DNA from: Usnea hakonensis
Taxonomy: Eukaryota; Ascomycota; Lecanoromycetes; Lecanorales; Parmeliaceae
NCBI GenBank assembly: GCA_013423325.1
Contig: BLJB01000036.1
Coordinates: 248,001-312,000, forward strand
DNA length: 64,000 bases
Direction of reading: 5' to 3'
Shown here in pieces: positions 1-11,488 of the stretch (position 1 is the first letter of the stretch; each line of letters begins with the position of its first letter). The notes under the pieces were generated by a model. It saw only the letters and a program-made list of their open reading frames with translations, made no database searches and was not told the DNA's origin. The position numbers were made by a program, and so were the translations under genes.

Positions 1-4
1 AGCT

Positions 5-2523
5 ATGGCTGGGTGGAGCCCCGCCTATGCTGCCGCCCTTGCCCTCGTCGCAATCCAGGTCGGCATTGGCATAATATATAAGATTGCCCAAAAGGGTGGA
101 AGGTTTGATCTTCGAGGCATTCCAATTGAAACGCTCGGGCGAGTGTCCGGCTGACCAGCGTATAGTTACACATTTTCCACCTCATCCTCCATCACTATAT
201 CCGAATTTCTCAAATGTGCCCTATCTACATTCCTCTTCTATCGAGAATGTCGGAGGCGGCACGCTGCCAAACGGTTTTCCTACCAAGTCGCAGCCGCTAC
301 GCCTGAGCGATTGTCATTGGAAGAGAAGGACGACTCGCAGACTTTCAGCGAAACATCTACCTTGGAAGAAGGTCGAGACGGAAGCGAGGATCATGTCAAG
401 ACTCCACTGTCGCCGGTGGGAGGAGGGGAATTGACGGCTCAAGAATTCTGGGATTACTGCAAGAACGAAGTGCCGATGGATACCAAATACGGCTTCTTCT
501 CGCTGGCTCTTTTGTATGCCTTGATCAATAATACGGTAAGCATGTACAGTCACAATTGGGGATCTACAGGCAAAGTCTTATGATGGTGGTTTGGACAGAT
601 ATTCGTGGCCTACAAGCTCGCAGACCCCGGAACCATCCAGCTATTAAAGTCTGGAGTCACATTGATCACGGCGCTGGTCATGCTCTTTGCACTCGGAACT
701 AGGATCGTTAAGCTCCAGTGGATCGCAATTGTCATCCAGGCAGGTGCCCTTAGGGATTCTTACGGGACTAGCCACTAACGCACCGACAGATCTGTGGTCT
801 GATGGTTACCCAATATCACCCTGACACTGGTGCCTCATATCCACTTTCAACTTATGCGCTGCTCATCTTTCAAACCTTCCTCAGTGCATCCGCCGGTGTC
901 TACAACCAGAGCCTTTGTAAGAGGGGCACTGCGTCTCTACATGGGGATAACCAAACCTTGTACGCCTCAGGTGCCGCCGTCAACCTCGTCATCCATATCA
1001 TCATGAAGATCTTGAAGCCAGACGAACCATCATTCTTCACTGGCTATAACAGCATTGGGGCGATCATGGTTGTGCTAAGCAACGTCTTCATTGGCCTTGC
1101 GATTACCGCAGTCTACAAGTACGCGGATGCCATTATCAAATGCTTCGCTACCGCAGTATCGACGGGAATCCTTCTCTATCTCTCGCCCATCCTCTTTGGA
1201 GCTGAGATGTCTTTCCTTGTCCTTCCCGGGACTCTTGTCGTCTTTATCTCTACATGGCTTTATATGGAAGCGGCACCACCAAAATCATCCCCAAATGCGA
1301 CACCGGGACAAGCTCCCCCTACAATGCTCGGCCAGGCTTCTGAAAGAGTCTCTGCCAAGGTAAGTTCTTCTATCGAGGATCCCATGTTAATATGTGATAC
1401 TTACTTCGCCGCATAGCATTGGGATCGCAAGATCACGACGAGCGTCTCCACATTCTTAACGATTGTCATCATAGTTTGGCTCTCACTTGGCAACGCCCAC
1501 ATGCCTGATAAAGGCGTTTCCAAGGCACCAGGAGTCGATGGGGGAGAATTCAACTCAACTGTGACCAAGCTAGAATCACCTTTCAAAAACAGCATGGCGT
1601 TCATTCGAATCAATGGAGATCGTCCAGAACGTATACCGACGATAATGGGCTACGAACCCTTCTTCCGAGAGATCCACGTTAGCATGTCCAACCTGACTCC
1701 TGATAAACATCAATTAAATCTCACCCACGACTCCTACGAGCACACCTTCACCGCTTACAAGGCCCTCGGGGACACCATGAAGCTGATCCTCGACGCCCCT
1801 GCTAACGACAGCGCTTCCAAAATAGACGGCATTTTCTTTTTCCATTTCGACATTTGGCTCGACCCAATGGCTTTCGCTCACGAGGACTTTAACAACATAT
1901 GGCTCCCGGACATGGAAGGTCCAAGATACCTCTGCATGACCGAGAAAACCAGGGACGAGATCATGGGCAATTGGGCCTGGTTCGATAACGGCGCCCAGTA
2001 TCCAGCTAGCGATGCAGTCCGTGAAGTCCATGACCGTTTTCCGGAGGATTTCAGGATAAAAGGCGACGAGTTCTGCGCCGGGTGGGCAGACCTATACTAC
2101 GTTCCGCGCCGCTTTTTTGCTGACTGGATCATCCTCTCCACCATCTATGCCTCGCACGACGTCTTCCACGAACTGGCAGTGGCAAGTATGGCGCGCATTA
2201 TCGACATTTCTCGACGTACACACCCAACGCTGCCCGTCATGACCCATTTCGGAGATTGCTGGGGCGGGTGCTGCAGCGGGTATCCAAAAGGTCCTGAAAT
2301 CTTGTGGAAGAGATGCGGTCATCATTTGAACTATCTAAACCGGGAGCATGTGAAGACGCACTACGGCCGCTTGGAGCGAGAGGCCAAGATGCTAGGGAGC
2401 AATATCACCGAGGTCGTGAGAGGCAAAGACGATGAGCAGAGGATGCTAAAGGAATTAGGAGGTTTGATGGAGGCGGTCGGCGGGGATACTGGGAGTGAAG
2501 ACTCGTGGTCAAAACACTGGTGA
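5..2523 (+). CDS. Nucleotide-sugar transporter fused to a C-terminal glycosyltransferase-like domain
   Basis: Five exons: 5-102, 166-535, 599-739, 790-1359, 1417-2523, giving 761 residues in one frame. The first ~350 residues form a multi-pass protein of the UDP-sugar transporter family. It has an alternating hydrophobic pattern, the conserved LLKSGVTLITALVM-type segment (exon 3) and a VTQYHP...SYPLSTYALL segment (exon 4). The intron at 740-789 starts with GC; the conserved stretch IQ|ICGLMVTQY only reads through with this GC-AG splice, and it has a CTAAC branch site. After the last intron a further membrane helix (TFLTIVIIVWLSL) leads into a ~340-residue soluble domain. That domain has acidic aromatic motifs (HFDIW, GDEFCAGWADLYYVPRRF) and paired cysteines (CWGGCCSGYP), which suggests a lumenal transferase. 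Likely role: import of an NDP-sugar into the Golgi and its transfer there (inference). The start lies 5 bases from the window edge, so the true N-terminus may be upstream. It runs tail-to-tail with the nucleotidyltransferase-HAD gene. Confidence 0.8.
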
Positions 2524-3448
2524 CTGCAATGGGAAATTGATCCGTTACCCGGCCGCCTCTCCCCTCCCCGGCCACCTCCCCTTCTGCTCCGAGCATTCGG
2601 TATAAGCAACCGAGCCACTAACGAGATGGAAAAAAGAGAGAAGCCCTGAAGGCAAGCAAGCTGGGCTGATGGTCAATTCAGCAGAGTGAATTCTCTGCTC
2701 GGGGCTCACATCATCCTTCGCTTCCTTCAAACCACCAGATGACCCGCTGATGAGCGAACCAAATCGCTCTTCGTCCGAAAAGGCCGCAGCTATGGAATTT
2801 GCGTGCCCGTCTTTGGTGTACATGGATGTGTGTGTGTCTGTTCTGTCTATTAACATGCCCTGGGACTTGGAGATGAGCGCTGTATAGAAATCGCCCGTGG
2901 CAATTTTGTTTGTGCATATAGCGTTGGCGGTGTTTGTACATGTGTATATGTGTGTATTGGTGTATTGGTGTCGGCCTTGCTTGGCTGGTATATATAGTGG
3001 TTTTGAGGGTTTGGGGTTTTACTTACGAAGATTTGAAATGGTTCTTGGGCCTCTTATATCTGTCTAAACTTATATCTATAAAATTTATAGAATAAAATGA
3101 TTCCCTCAATTATTCTCGTCCCAAGTACTTTATTTGGGTCTTGTAAAGCCGAGCTGTAGCATTGAGAAGTGTATTCCGTCAATCAAGAAAGTAAAAGTAT
3201 CCATATGAGTAATGACAATTAGCTCGCAGAGCTGCCGAGTAGTAATATATTCAAAGTCCAGTCCATCTATCTATACAGCCACCGAGCTTTCCCCTAGATT
3301 TTACATCCCATTCACATCCCTATCCAACCCATTTGATTTATCCAACACCAATCAACCCAGAAGCAGAAGCAGAAGCTATGCAAAGCCCCCTCCATTCTTC
3401 CTCAAACACCCCCCGTATCCCCCAAACACATTTACCCCCCCATCAAAA
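2524..3448. other. Intergenic region between convergent genes
   Basis: No supported gene. It holds the 3' regions of the two converging genes, with a TG-rich stretch (about 2815-2975) and an AT-rich segment around 3060-3110. Confidence 0.6.
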
Positions 3449-5362
3449 TCACAAAGGCAACATATGCGGCAAATCCTCCGCGTTCCTCGGTATATTGACG
3501 CACTCGGCCGACGGATACGGATTCGTGGGCGCGTAATCATTGATGACGACGCGGCTCGCATGCAGCATGCCAAAGAGGATCTGATCGTACATGACGCCAT
3601 ACTGTTCTAATTGCTTTAGCGTGGCGTCTCTGAATTTTTCCAAGCGGGATGTAACCAGGATGATGCGAACTCGGCCCGTGGCATGCAACTTGTTGAGATG
3701 GGAGACGTTCTTGGTCAAGGGGGCCGTGGTGCCCCAGGTGGGGAGGAAGTATTGGCCGCTATTCTTGACGAGCGTGCCGTCAATGTCGACGAAGAGGGTT
3801 TTGAAGCTGTCGCAGTAGGCGCGCCAGGAAGGGAGGGTGCCCCAGTCCTCGTAGTTTGCCGCCGGGATCGAGACGAACGGGGCGCCCGTGGCCATTTTCA
3901 GCCAGATGACGTCCGAGACGGCGAGCTCGACGCCTTTGGTGGCGGACGCCATGATCTGGTATTTCCTCGCCTGGGCGACGCGCGCGAGGAAGTCTTGGGC
4001 GGATTTCCACGCGTAGCCGCCGATGCAGAAGGTGTTGCTGACCATCATCTTTTCGACGATGCTGGTGAGTTGGCCGGTTTGGGAATTGACTGCTACGTAT
4101 CCTTTGGAGGCAACGTTGGAGACGCCTGATTCGGTTTCTCGCGTTATGTCAAGGGTAGCTACGCCGTCGACCGCTGGAACGGGACATTTGAATTGGTTGT
4201 CGCAGTCTTTGAGGAAGATGGGGCCGGTCACTTGGGCGGCGTTGAGAATGCATTCAATGGTTTGGGTTTGATCCACTGTTTCTTCCGCTATCACTACGAT
4301 GGAAACTTTGATTTCTTGAAGGCGGGGGACGCCGTCTTCGAAGATTTTGAGGATTGCGCCCACGTCTCCGCCGCAATATTTGTCCACATGCTCTCTCAGA
4401 AGTCCAATAACGACATGGTTGACGTGAGTCAGATCCAAAGCTCCAAGTGCATCGACGACCATGAGGCAGCCGCTGGGCTGGGTGAGCATCCATTTAGGCT
4501 TCACGCCCGGAAACCGCGAGGAACGTCCTGCAGAGGGAACGACAAGAGTGACCGATTCGCTCTTAGCGCTTGTATTACCATTAGATTCAACGCCATTTGT
4601 GTGGGCCCCGTTTTGGACGACGCCGTTCGAATGGTGCAAAGGAGGGCGTGCTGTGACCTCTGAAGCAGGTTGGGCAGCGACGTCCCCTACAGCCTCAATT
4701 GGCAAGAAGTTCGTTGGCCAATCCTTGATATTTTGATCCGAAGGCACTGGTACGATATCTATAACGCCTTCTACCTCCTGTAGCTCCATCTGTAATTTTT
4801 GCAGTGCAACTATCTGGATGACCCCTACGGCATAGAGCTGTTGCCTTGAGGCCTCTGTACCATTGATCCCTTTTTTCGACAACCGCTTGTGGATCCCATC
4901 GATGACAATGAAGGTGTTGTTGATGAAGCGTACGCGACTGTGCTTTGGACTTTGAACGGATTTGTCCCAGAGAGTTGTGGCGAGCAGGCTGGCTAAGAAG
5001 GTGGCCAAAGCTGACAGCGGAGACGTTTGCGCGCCATTGCTAGTTGCTTTCGGGTCAGGCAATTCTGGGAAGAAGAGAGCGCGGTTCTCTAGATCAACGC
5101 CCACATGTTTTGGAGAATAGCGGTCCTCCGCTAATGGCAGAATTGGAATCCAGACATCATTCGCTTGTTTGGGAAAATGGCCAAAGCGTTGTGTAAGATA
5201 TGTTGACAGGCGAACTGAGCGGTAGGGGTCGCTGCGGGCCAGGAGAGCGTCGAAGTGGTCGCTCACTGTGCCGATGTACCAATTGAGTTCGGGGAGGGAG
5301 CAGCGTTCGAGGAAGCGTTCATAGGGCGTCAGGTTTGGCGGAGAGACCAAGGTAGACTCCAT
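3449..5362 (-). CDS. Nucleotidyltransferase-HAD phosphatase fusion protein
   Basis: Single exon, 637 residues from the ATG at 5362-5360. The frame stays open upstream to 5521 with protein-like sequence, so the true start may be further 5' or in another exon. Residues 1-265 are an unrecognised N-terminal domain. At about residue 274 a nucleotidyltransferase begins with SAGRSSRFPG followed by KPK, the G-x-G-x-R...PK signature of sugar or choline-phosphate nucleotidyltransferases. Further motifs are FLKDCDNQF, CIGGYAW and YEDWGTLPSW. From ~522 a HAD phosphatase follows: DIDGT (motif I), TSR (motif II) and a C-terminal NDYAPTNPYPSA segment. The pairing resembles bacterial capsule-locus enzymes that make CDP-linked small molecules (inference from motifs). 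Likely cytosolic activation enzyme. It sits divergent from a kinase gene that carries a paralogous but degenerate NTase-HAD tail. Confidence 0.8.
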   Translation of the reverse strand: MESTLVSPPNLTPYERFLERCSLPELNWYIGTVSDHFDALLARSDPYRSVRLSTYLTQRFGHFPKQANDVWIPILPLAEDRYSPKHVGVDLENRALFFPELPDPKATSNGAQTSPLSALATFLASLLATTLWDKSVQSPKHSRVRFINNTFIVIDGIHKRLSKKGINGTEASRQQLYAVGVIQIVALQKLQMELQEVEGVIDIVPVPSDQNIKDWPTNFLPIEAVGDVAAQPASEVTARPPLHHSNGVVQNGAHTNGVESNGNTSAKSESVTLVVPSAGRSSRFPGVKPKWMLTQPSGCLMVVDALGALDLTHVNHVVIGLLREHVDKYCGGDVGAILKIFEDGVPRLQEIKVSIVVIAEETVDQTQTIECILNAAQVTGPIFLKDCDNQFKCPVPAVDGVATLDITRETESGVSNVASKGYVAVNSQTGQLTSIVEKMMVSNTFCIGGYAWKSAQDFLARVAQARKYQIMASATKGVELAVSDVIWLKMATGAPFVSIPAANYEDWGTLPSWRAYCDSFKTLFVDIDGTLVKNSGQYFLPTWGTTAPLTKNVSHLNKLHATGRVRIILVTSRLEKFRDATLKQLEQYGVMYDQILFGMLHASRVVINDYAPTNPYPSAECVNIPRNAEDLPHMLPL

Positions 5363-6552
5363 GATCTCCGCTGCGTAGCTGTTGTGGGAGATCGGCTGAA
5401 GACGGCGACTCGGTACAACGTCGTCAAGGAGCAGGATCTCTATGAACAATGTGAGGATGGCAGGGTCGTCGGAGTTCGGAGCGAGCAAAGACTTGTGGTT
5501 GGCAACTTGCAGTGAGCTCACTGTCCACGTCGGATGAGCAAAGTGAGACAGGTCGCAACTCCACGTCTAACCCTGGTAAGCGAAAGCGAATCATGATAGA
5601 GTACAAAATATTCAAAGGGGGTGTGATCCTGGTGATATGGGAACTGCCGAAGCGGCGGCGTGGGGCGTCTTTCAAGGTTACCCTACGATAACTCCCTACG
5701 ATAATAATCATGTTCCTTTTTCATACTTACGTACTTTAATTCATTGGATTGGTACGGAGTAGGAGTAGGTACTTTCCGAAACTGGTTTCAGCCCATCAGC
5801 CGCAGTCGCATAGTAAGGTAATAATATTACTCCGTACGAGGCTACCTTAGCGCCAGTAAGTGTTGTATTATAAACCCTGCTTAAGGTACTTACTTAGGTA
5901 CCTGGTACCTTACCTTCGCTTCTTAAGTACCTACACTACACTACGAGTACGTGCCACAAAATTTACAGACCAACAGGTTGGACCACGGCGCGCTGCACTC
6001 TTTAATCAAACATGTGACAACAAAAAAGGTGATATGAGAATTCTCGCACTATGTTCCAGCATATAATTTTCTCCTGTTAATAATAATAATTATGATTGCT
6101 TTCGTCTTCTGCGCCTGCTACGTTGCAATTTCACTTCCCACCACGACTATTTACACAAGGAAGGGAAGCCACTGCCACGCGGCTTCGGGGAAAGCCATAA
6201 AGTATAACCGGACGGAGGGTTTTGAGGCTTTTGAGGCTTTTGGCCAGCTACCTATTTTATATTATTATTAGCCCACACCATCATCCTACGAAGTCTGTCT
6301 ACCCTACCCGGTCTCTAATTTTCGCATCCAACAAAGATTGATTACAGGTCTGTTTTATTACAATCTTACGTAGCTGGCCTACATGCTTTGTGGACTGGCA
6401 TGGATCATAGCGCATCTCTGATGTTGGGCCAGGGTGCTCGGGAGGCTTTGCCTCCTCAGAAGTCGTGGTTTTCCATAGCCTCAAAAGACCGGGGAACCTC
6501 ATTTTCCTTTACTTGAAGGCTCACATGCATTGAATTGCCGCCGCGGTCGATA
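5363..6552. promoter_or_regulatory. Shared divergent upstream region
   Basis: About 1.2 kb between two divergent, functionally linked genes, so it should hold both promoters. From 5740 to 5960 it contains clustered TACC/GGTA and ACTCCGTA-type short repeats, including the palindrome AGGTACCTGGTACCT at 5898-5912. No TATA box or known operator is claimed. The segment 6300-6550 has reading frames on the minus strand with no support. Confidence 0.4.
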
Positions 6553-9353
6553 ATGAGTGTGAACGGTGATGCCACCGAACATTTCGGTGGATCATTCCCG
6601 CATGAATGGTCCATACCTGCCCACAGCAAGTTTCCACTGAAGAAACTCCCGGAACCGTTACACATCGAGTTGATCCCTCAATATGAAAGCAGGTCTGATC
6701 AAGCCGAGCTGGAGGTGCAATCGCCGACAGCGCACAAACCTACGCTCAAAGGAGTTGGCAAATCGGATTGCGAGGTTAAGATTGTCAGCGTCTCCGAGTG
6801 CGAAAGCGAGATCCCACTTGATGCATTCGCCGACAAAAACAGTCGTACGTTTTTGCCCTTTATCAATGTGCCATTTGCGGAGTTGACGGGTCCGGAATAG
6901 TCTGGACGAGTGATGCCATGCAGGATGTCTTCGCCAATGCCCGCACACTCACACCAACGAACGGGGATTCGTTTTCCGTTTCAGGATCGCGAGCAGCTCA
7001 GGCCCGAAAGGCTCATCGAAGGCCCTTTCTCGCGCTGAGAGGAAGCTCATCGGCTCCACGTTTGTCCCGTCAACCCACACGTCCAACGGGACCCAGTAGA
7101 TATGTCAGTGGGGCAACGATCCGCCGCCTAACGTCTGACAAATGGGCAGTCCGAAAAGAAGCATTCAGTGGTGGAAAGCAAGATGGATCCCGGCTGCTTA
7201 AGCAAATTGAAAAACAGCTCATTTTCTCGGCAATATGTCGGACAAGCCATATGAATGCTACAATTAGTACGCCCGAGATATACGGTCTCAGAGTGCCTCA
7301 AGCCGGCGAGGAGTCAAATATTGTTGTAGATATGGAGTACATCCCGTTCCACGATGTCGCTTTCATTATGCTAGATCAAGATAAGGCTGTCAACGAGTGG
7401 CTGATCAATGCAGCCATTTCCGTCGTCGACTATGAATTAACGCATAGCTCAAGCATTCCGATCAATGAGGTCATGCCAGAATTTCGTAAGAAGGCCGAGA
7501 GCATTAAGAAAGCTATGATAAAATCCCCTTTGCTATCCGAGGAGGAGGTAAAAAATACCAGCGAGCAAATGGATACTATCCTTCAGCATTATGACGGCTT
7601 ACCGGAGCTCCATATTCCTGTGGGGACATGCCACGGAGATCTTACCCTCCAGAATATGCTTGTAGACCCCATCAACCGGGAGCTCTGTGTCTTTGACTTC
7701 TTAGATTGCTTTGTTGTGAGTCGACTTTTCCTCGCTCTTACCTGCAGAGGCAATCAAGGCGTTGCTCTCTTTGCATTCCGCGTTGCTGATTCTATGAGAT
7801 GTTTGTTATAGGAATCGCCGCTGCAAGATCTCGCGAAGCTGCTGCAAGACGTCCGCCACCAATGGTTCTTTACGCAGGCTGAGATACCCAATGGAAAAGA
7901 GGCACGAGCTGTGGCCACCTTGGCGTTCTTTTACGACAAGATACGATCAGACTATGAATTTTACGAATTTTGGGAAGCCGTGGCGCTGTTCGAGTTCATG
8001 TGCCTTGCTCGTATACTCCCGTATATGACTCATGAAAGGGAGAAGCGTTGCATTCTCCACGGACTGCAGCGAATTAGTGAAGATCTGAAGTCTTTATCTC
8101 CGCACGCTTCATCTTTGGCGGAAAGCTCAAGTGACAGCTACGACTCGGAGCCAGAAAGCCTTGACAGGTCATCGAAAGATAAAACAACGGTCATTGTGCC
8201 TGCTCTGGGCTCCGATTTGTCACATGTGTTTTTCGATGGGCAGATCAAGCTCTTAACGGTCAATGTAAGTATCCAATGCTCTTAATATGGATGGAGACAT
8301 TGATTAACCAATTGTCCCGCACCATAGCCCAATGGCCGACCGCTGGTAGTGGACTGCATCTCGAGTCTCGGCACTGACAAAGTCTCTCGCATAATCATCG
8401 CAGTTTCGAAGTCGCTAGTGGTACAACACTGCGACAGCCTCGCAGCCTTTGAGAAGCTCTTTGATACCCTAGGACCTGACAGACGCAGCAAGCTCGAATT
8501 TTTCTATTCTGAGCAAAAGACCAGAGATGTCATCGACACCGTCACCGCGGTGATACAAAAATACAAGGTCTCTGGCCCCATATTCGTCAAAGACGCCAAC
8601 AACAATTTCGCCCACTCTGTCGACGCAGGCAACTACACCGCCTTCCTCTCCATCGTCAAAGAAGAAAACCCAATCCGCAGCTCCAACCTCCGCTCCCACA
8701 CTCGCTCCTACTCAAAAGGCGACCTTCGCCCCCTCCAAAAGCGCGATCTTCGCCCTGACCTCATCGACGCAACCAAAAAATCCTACGTCTCCTTCTCCTA
8801 TGACAACATCGTCTCCAACATCTCCCACGCCTCCTTCGTCTCCTCCCAGTTCTGCTGCGGCGGCTACGGCTTCCTCTCGGCCGCCGACTTCCTCGCCTCG
8901 GCCCAGAAATTGCGCTCGGCGCTCCAAGCCGCCGACATCGAACTCTCCCCCAGCACAAGCGGCGGCCTGAAAATCATCGACGTGATATGGGAAATGATCT
9001 GCCAAGGCCACCTCTTCTTCGGCGCCAAAGTCTCCGAGTACGACGACTGGGGTTCCCTGGCCGCGTGGACGGCGTACAAGGGTACGTATACGACCCACTG
9101 GGTCGACATGGCGCATTTGGAAAGGGTCCTCGGACGGGCCGATGCGAGTGCTGGAGTGCAGAATATTCTGGATAATCCGCGGAGGAGCATCATTTTTTAT
9201 ACGAGTAAGGGGGAGGCGCATGTGGGGAAGGTGAGGGAGGCGGTGGGGAAGTTGGGGGGGGAGGCGACCGGGAAGAGGTTGCAGATGTTGCATAGTATTG
9301 TGAGCCCGAATTTGATGGGGGTGGAGAGGGACTTGAGGGATTTGGGACTTTGA
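6553..9353 (+). CDS. HGD-type small-molecule kinase fused to degenerate nucleotidyltransferase-HAD domains
   Basis: Four exons: 6553-6844, 6901-7715, 7812-8264, 8328-9353, giving 861 residues, all junctions in frame with GT-AG sites. The N-terminal ~130 residues are unrecognised. Residues ~160-430 are an aminoglycoside/choline-kinase-like fold with the catalytic loop CHGDLTLQN (~339-347) and metal motif FDFLD, followed by ESPLQDLAKLLQD, as in bacterial polysaccharide-locus kinases. After a Ser-rich linker, residues ~497-740 align by eye with the neighbouring nucleotidyltransferase (FVKDANNNF, CCGGYGF, YDDWGSLAAW). The catalytic start is changed, however: SAGRSSR...KPK becomes ALGSDLSH...GQIK. 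The final ~100 residues are a shortened HAD in which DIDGT is replaced by DMAHL. The kinase is probably active and the tail probably a pseudoenzyme, perhaps a scaffold (inference). Transcribed away from the intact paralogue. Confidence 0.8.
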
Positions 9354-9698
9354 TGCGGATGCGGGGGGAAGGAAGGGGGAGGTGTGAGTCGTATATATGG
9401 GAGAGGTTATCTCTTTCTCCTTTTTTTGTCCTTGTTTGTTGTGTGGTGGGTTTTTCTGGCTACGCTATGGTAGCTGAGGACTTTATGGGATAGGGGTTCA
9501 TTGTATAGGTACGAGGGTAGTCGTTGCGAGCGCGGTCAAGCATCGTATAACGCTATATTATAATGTATCTACCACGCACTCTCCATGATGCACAGTGAAG
9601 CACAGGCTCCGCTTTTCATTTGAATGGTGCGCGCACGACACAAGCGTCTCCAAATGAATAAATGTTGAACGCCAACGACCCAGCACATCCCACCCATC
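9354..9698. other. Intergenic region between convergent genes
   Basis: 3' flanks of the kinase fusion gene and the dihydrouridine synthase gene. No gene seen. Confidence 0.6.
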
Positions 9699-11488
9699 TC
9701 ACCCACAAACCATACTCTGCCTCGGCATTTCCCTCCTCTCCAACCCATCTTCCCGATCAACCTCTTCCCTCTCCGTCGCCTCTCTCCTCCCATCCTCACC
9801 ATTTCCCACCCCTTTACACTCCTCCTCCTTCCCATCCAAACCCCTCTTCTCAACCGCCCCTTCCCCATCCGCCAATTTCTTCCTCTCCTTCTTACTCATC
9901 GTCAAACTGCCCTTCTCGAGCGCCTCTTTCAAAAGCGGTCTCACATACGGCTGACACACCCACCAAGGCCTCTTGCACGCTTTCACCGTCGCCGCGGAGC
10001 TCTCCTCCTCATACACATTCTCTCGTTCTGCTTCCTTCCCCTTTGCGATGTCGGCGTCTTCGTCGTATTTGGCCGGGTCGGCCTCGTAGTCCAAGAGGCC
10101 TTGCTTGACGGCCGCTTCCACCATTTGCAAGATGTTTTCGAAAGCGGGCATGTCGCCTGCGCGAGCCTTGGCTAGTGCGTCGCGGATGTGGTGGTGCTGT
10201 GAGACGAGGGGGCGGAGGAGGTGGAAGAGGTGGGGTTGCATGGCGAGGAGGTTGGGGGAGGTGGTCTTTTGTTGCTTGGTGTCGCGCTTTTGCTTTTTGG
10301 TCGGGGGTTGGTTGTCTGTGTCGTCGCTGGTAGGGCGATGGGGCGGGGTTGGGGGCTCTTGGACGGGGGAGTCGGAGGGGAGGAAGAGGGTGTTTCGCTT
10401 CGGTGGGGGCTTCTCGAGGATGTGTTGGTAGAGTATGTCCATGTACCTTCTGAAGACGGCATCCATCCTGTAACCACCTTTTCCACTCCTGCCTCTCCAG
10501 TATTCTCGAGTCTCGGAGCCGGGTTCTGGTGGCTTGGCGAAAATCGTCGGGTCATATAAATTGCCCTCTGCGCTCATGACCCCGTCGGCTTGCGTCTCTT
10601 CAAGACATGTATAGATATCGTCATGGCGTAGGATGTTGCCATTTGCAAAGATGACGGTTTCCGGAGGTAGTTTCTCCCGCAGAAACCGTATCACAGACCA
10701 GTCCGCCAAACCCGTCTTGTGTCCCTTCTGGTCTCTGTTCCGTCCATGTACCGTGAGGACGCTTGCGCCTGCTGATAGTATCATCTCGGCATATTTTAGC
10801 GTCTTCTCCTTCGACTCCAGTATGCGCATCTTTGCCGTGACTGGTATATTCAGATTCAGATGTAGCTTATTGATCAACCTGTAGATCAGGTCCCAATCCT
10901 CCTGCAAGAACGCCCCGTAGTTTCCCCTCCTTGCAATTCCCTGCGGACAGCCCAAATTCAGATCAACGGCGTCGCAGAAAGGCGCGACGTGTCGTGCTGC
11001 CTGTAGGAGCTCATCTGGATCATTGGCGCAAAATTGGACGAAGAGTGGCCGATCAATTTGAGGGTGGCCATCGAGGTATAGGTCTGCTGGGGGAGCTTCA
11101 AAGTCGTTTATGGGAGGAGTGGCAAGCCCAGTTCTGGTTGGCTGGAAATGATGATCTCGGAATTTCGGCGTCTCGGTGAACATGCGAGCGTGGAGCATAG
11201 GGGTATAAGCTAGGAGATCTTTTGACGCTTCAGGGCTCATGAAGGATCTGGTAAGCATGCGCCATGCCTAGCAAGGCTTGTCAGTGAAAGTCCGCGACAA
11301 GAGAGAGGAATGAAACAGCGTACGAACTCGGACTGGTCTACCATTGGCGCCAGGATCATCTTCGGACTACCCAGACTTCGATAGAATGCCCGACCTGACA
11401 GTTTCCGCCTCTTGGCTGGCGACGGAGCATTGGTAGAAGCTGGCATTGGGAGCTCGTTGGCCATAGATTTGATCTGGGGACTTATCAT
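9699..11488 (-). CDS. DUS1: tRNA-dihydrouridine synthase (Dus1-type)
   Basis: Two exons on the minus strand: 11488-11324 and 11267-9699, separated by a 56-bp intron; 577 residues. The junction restores the family start ...ILAPMVDQSEF|AWRMLTRSF. FMN TIM-barrel motifs are present: DLNLGCPQGIARRGNYGAFL with the catalytic cysteine, TAKMRI, LTVHGRNR and IFANGNI. The enzyme reduces uridine to dihydrouridine in the tRNA D-loop using FMN and NADPH (family knowledge; Dus1 acts on U16/U17). After the barrel comes an extended low-complexity C-terminus rich in Lys, Glu and Pro, longer than in yeast Dus1. The frame is open upstream of the chosen ATG to 11737, so an N-terminal extension of up to 83 residues is possible; a second ATG lies at 11464. 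Confidence 0.9.

Noticed and set aside
6658..6948. Minus-strand frame that looks partly protein-like
   Set aside because: The plus strand here splices in frame into the kinase domain, which is much stronger evidence.
9662..10431. Plus-strand Pro/Ser-rich and Gly-rich open frames
   Set aside because: They are antisense to the low-complexity C-terminus of the dihydrouridine synthase gene and carry no motif.
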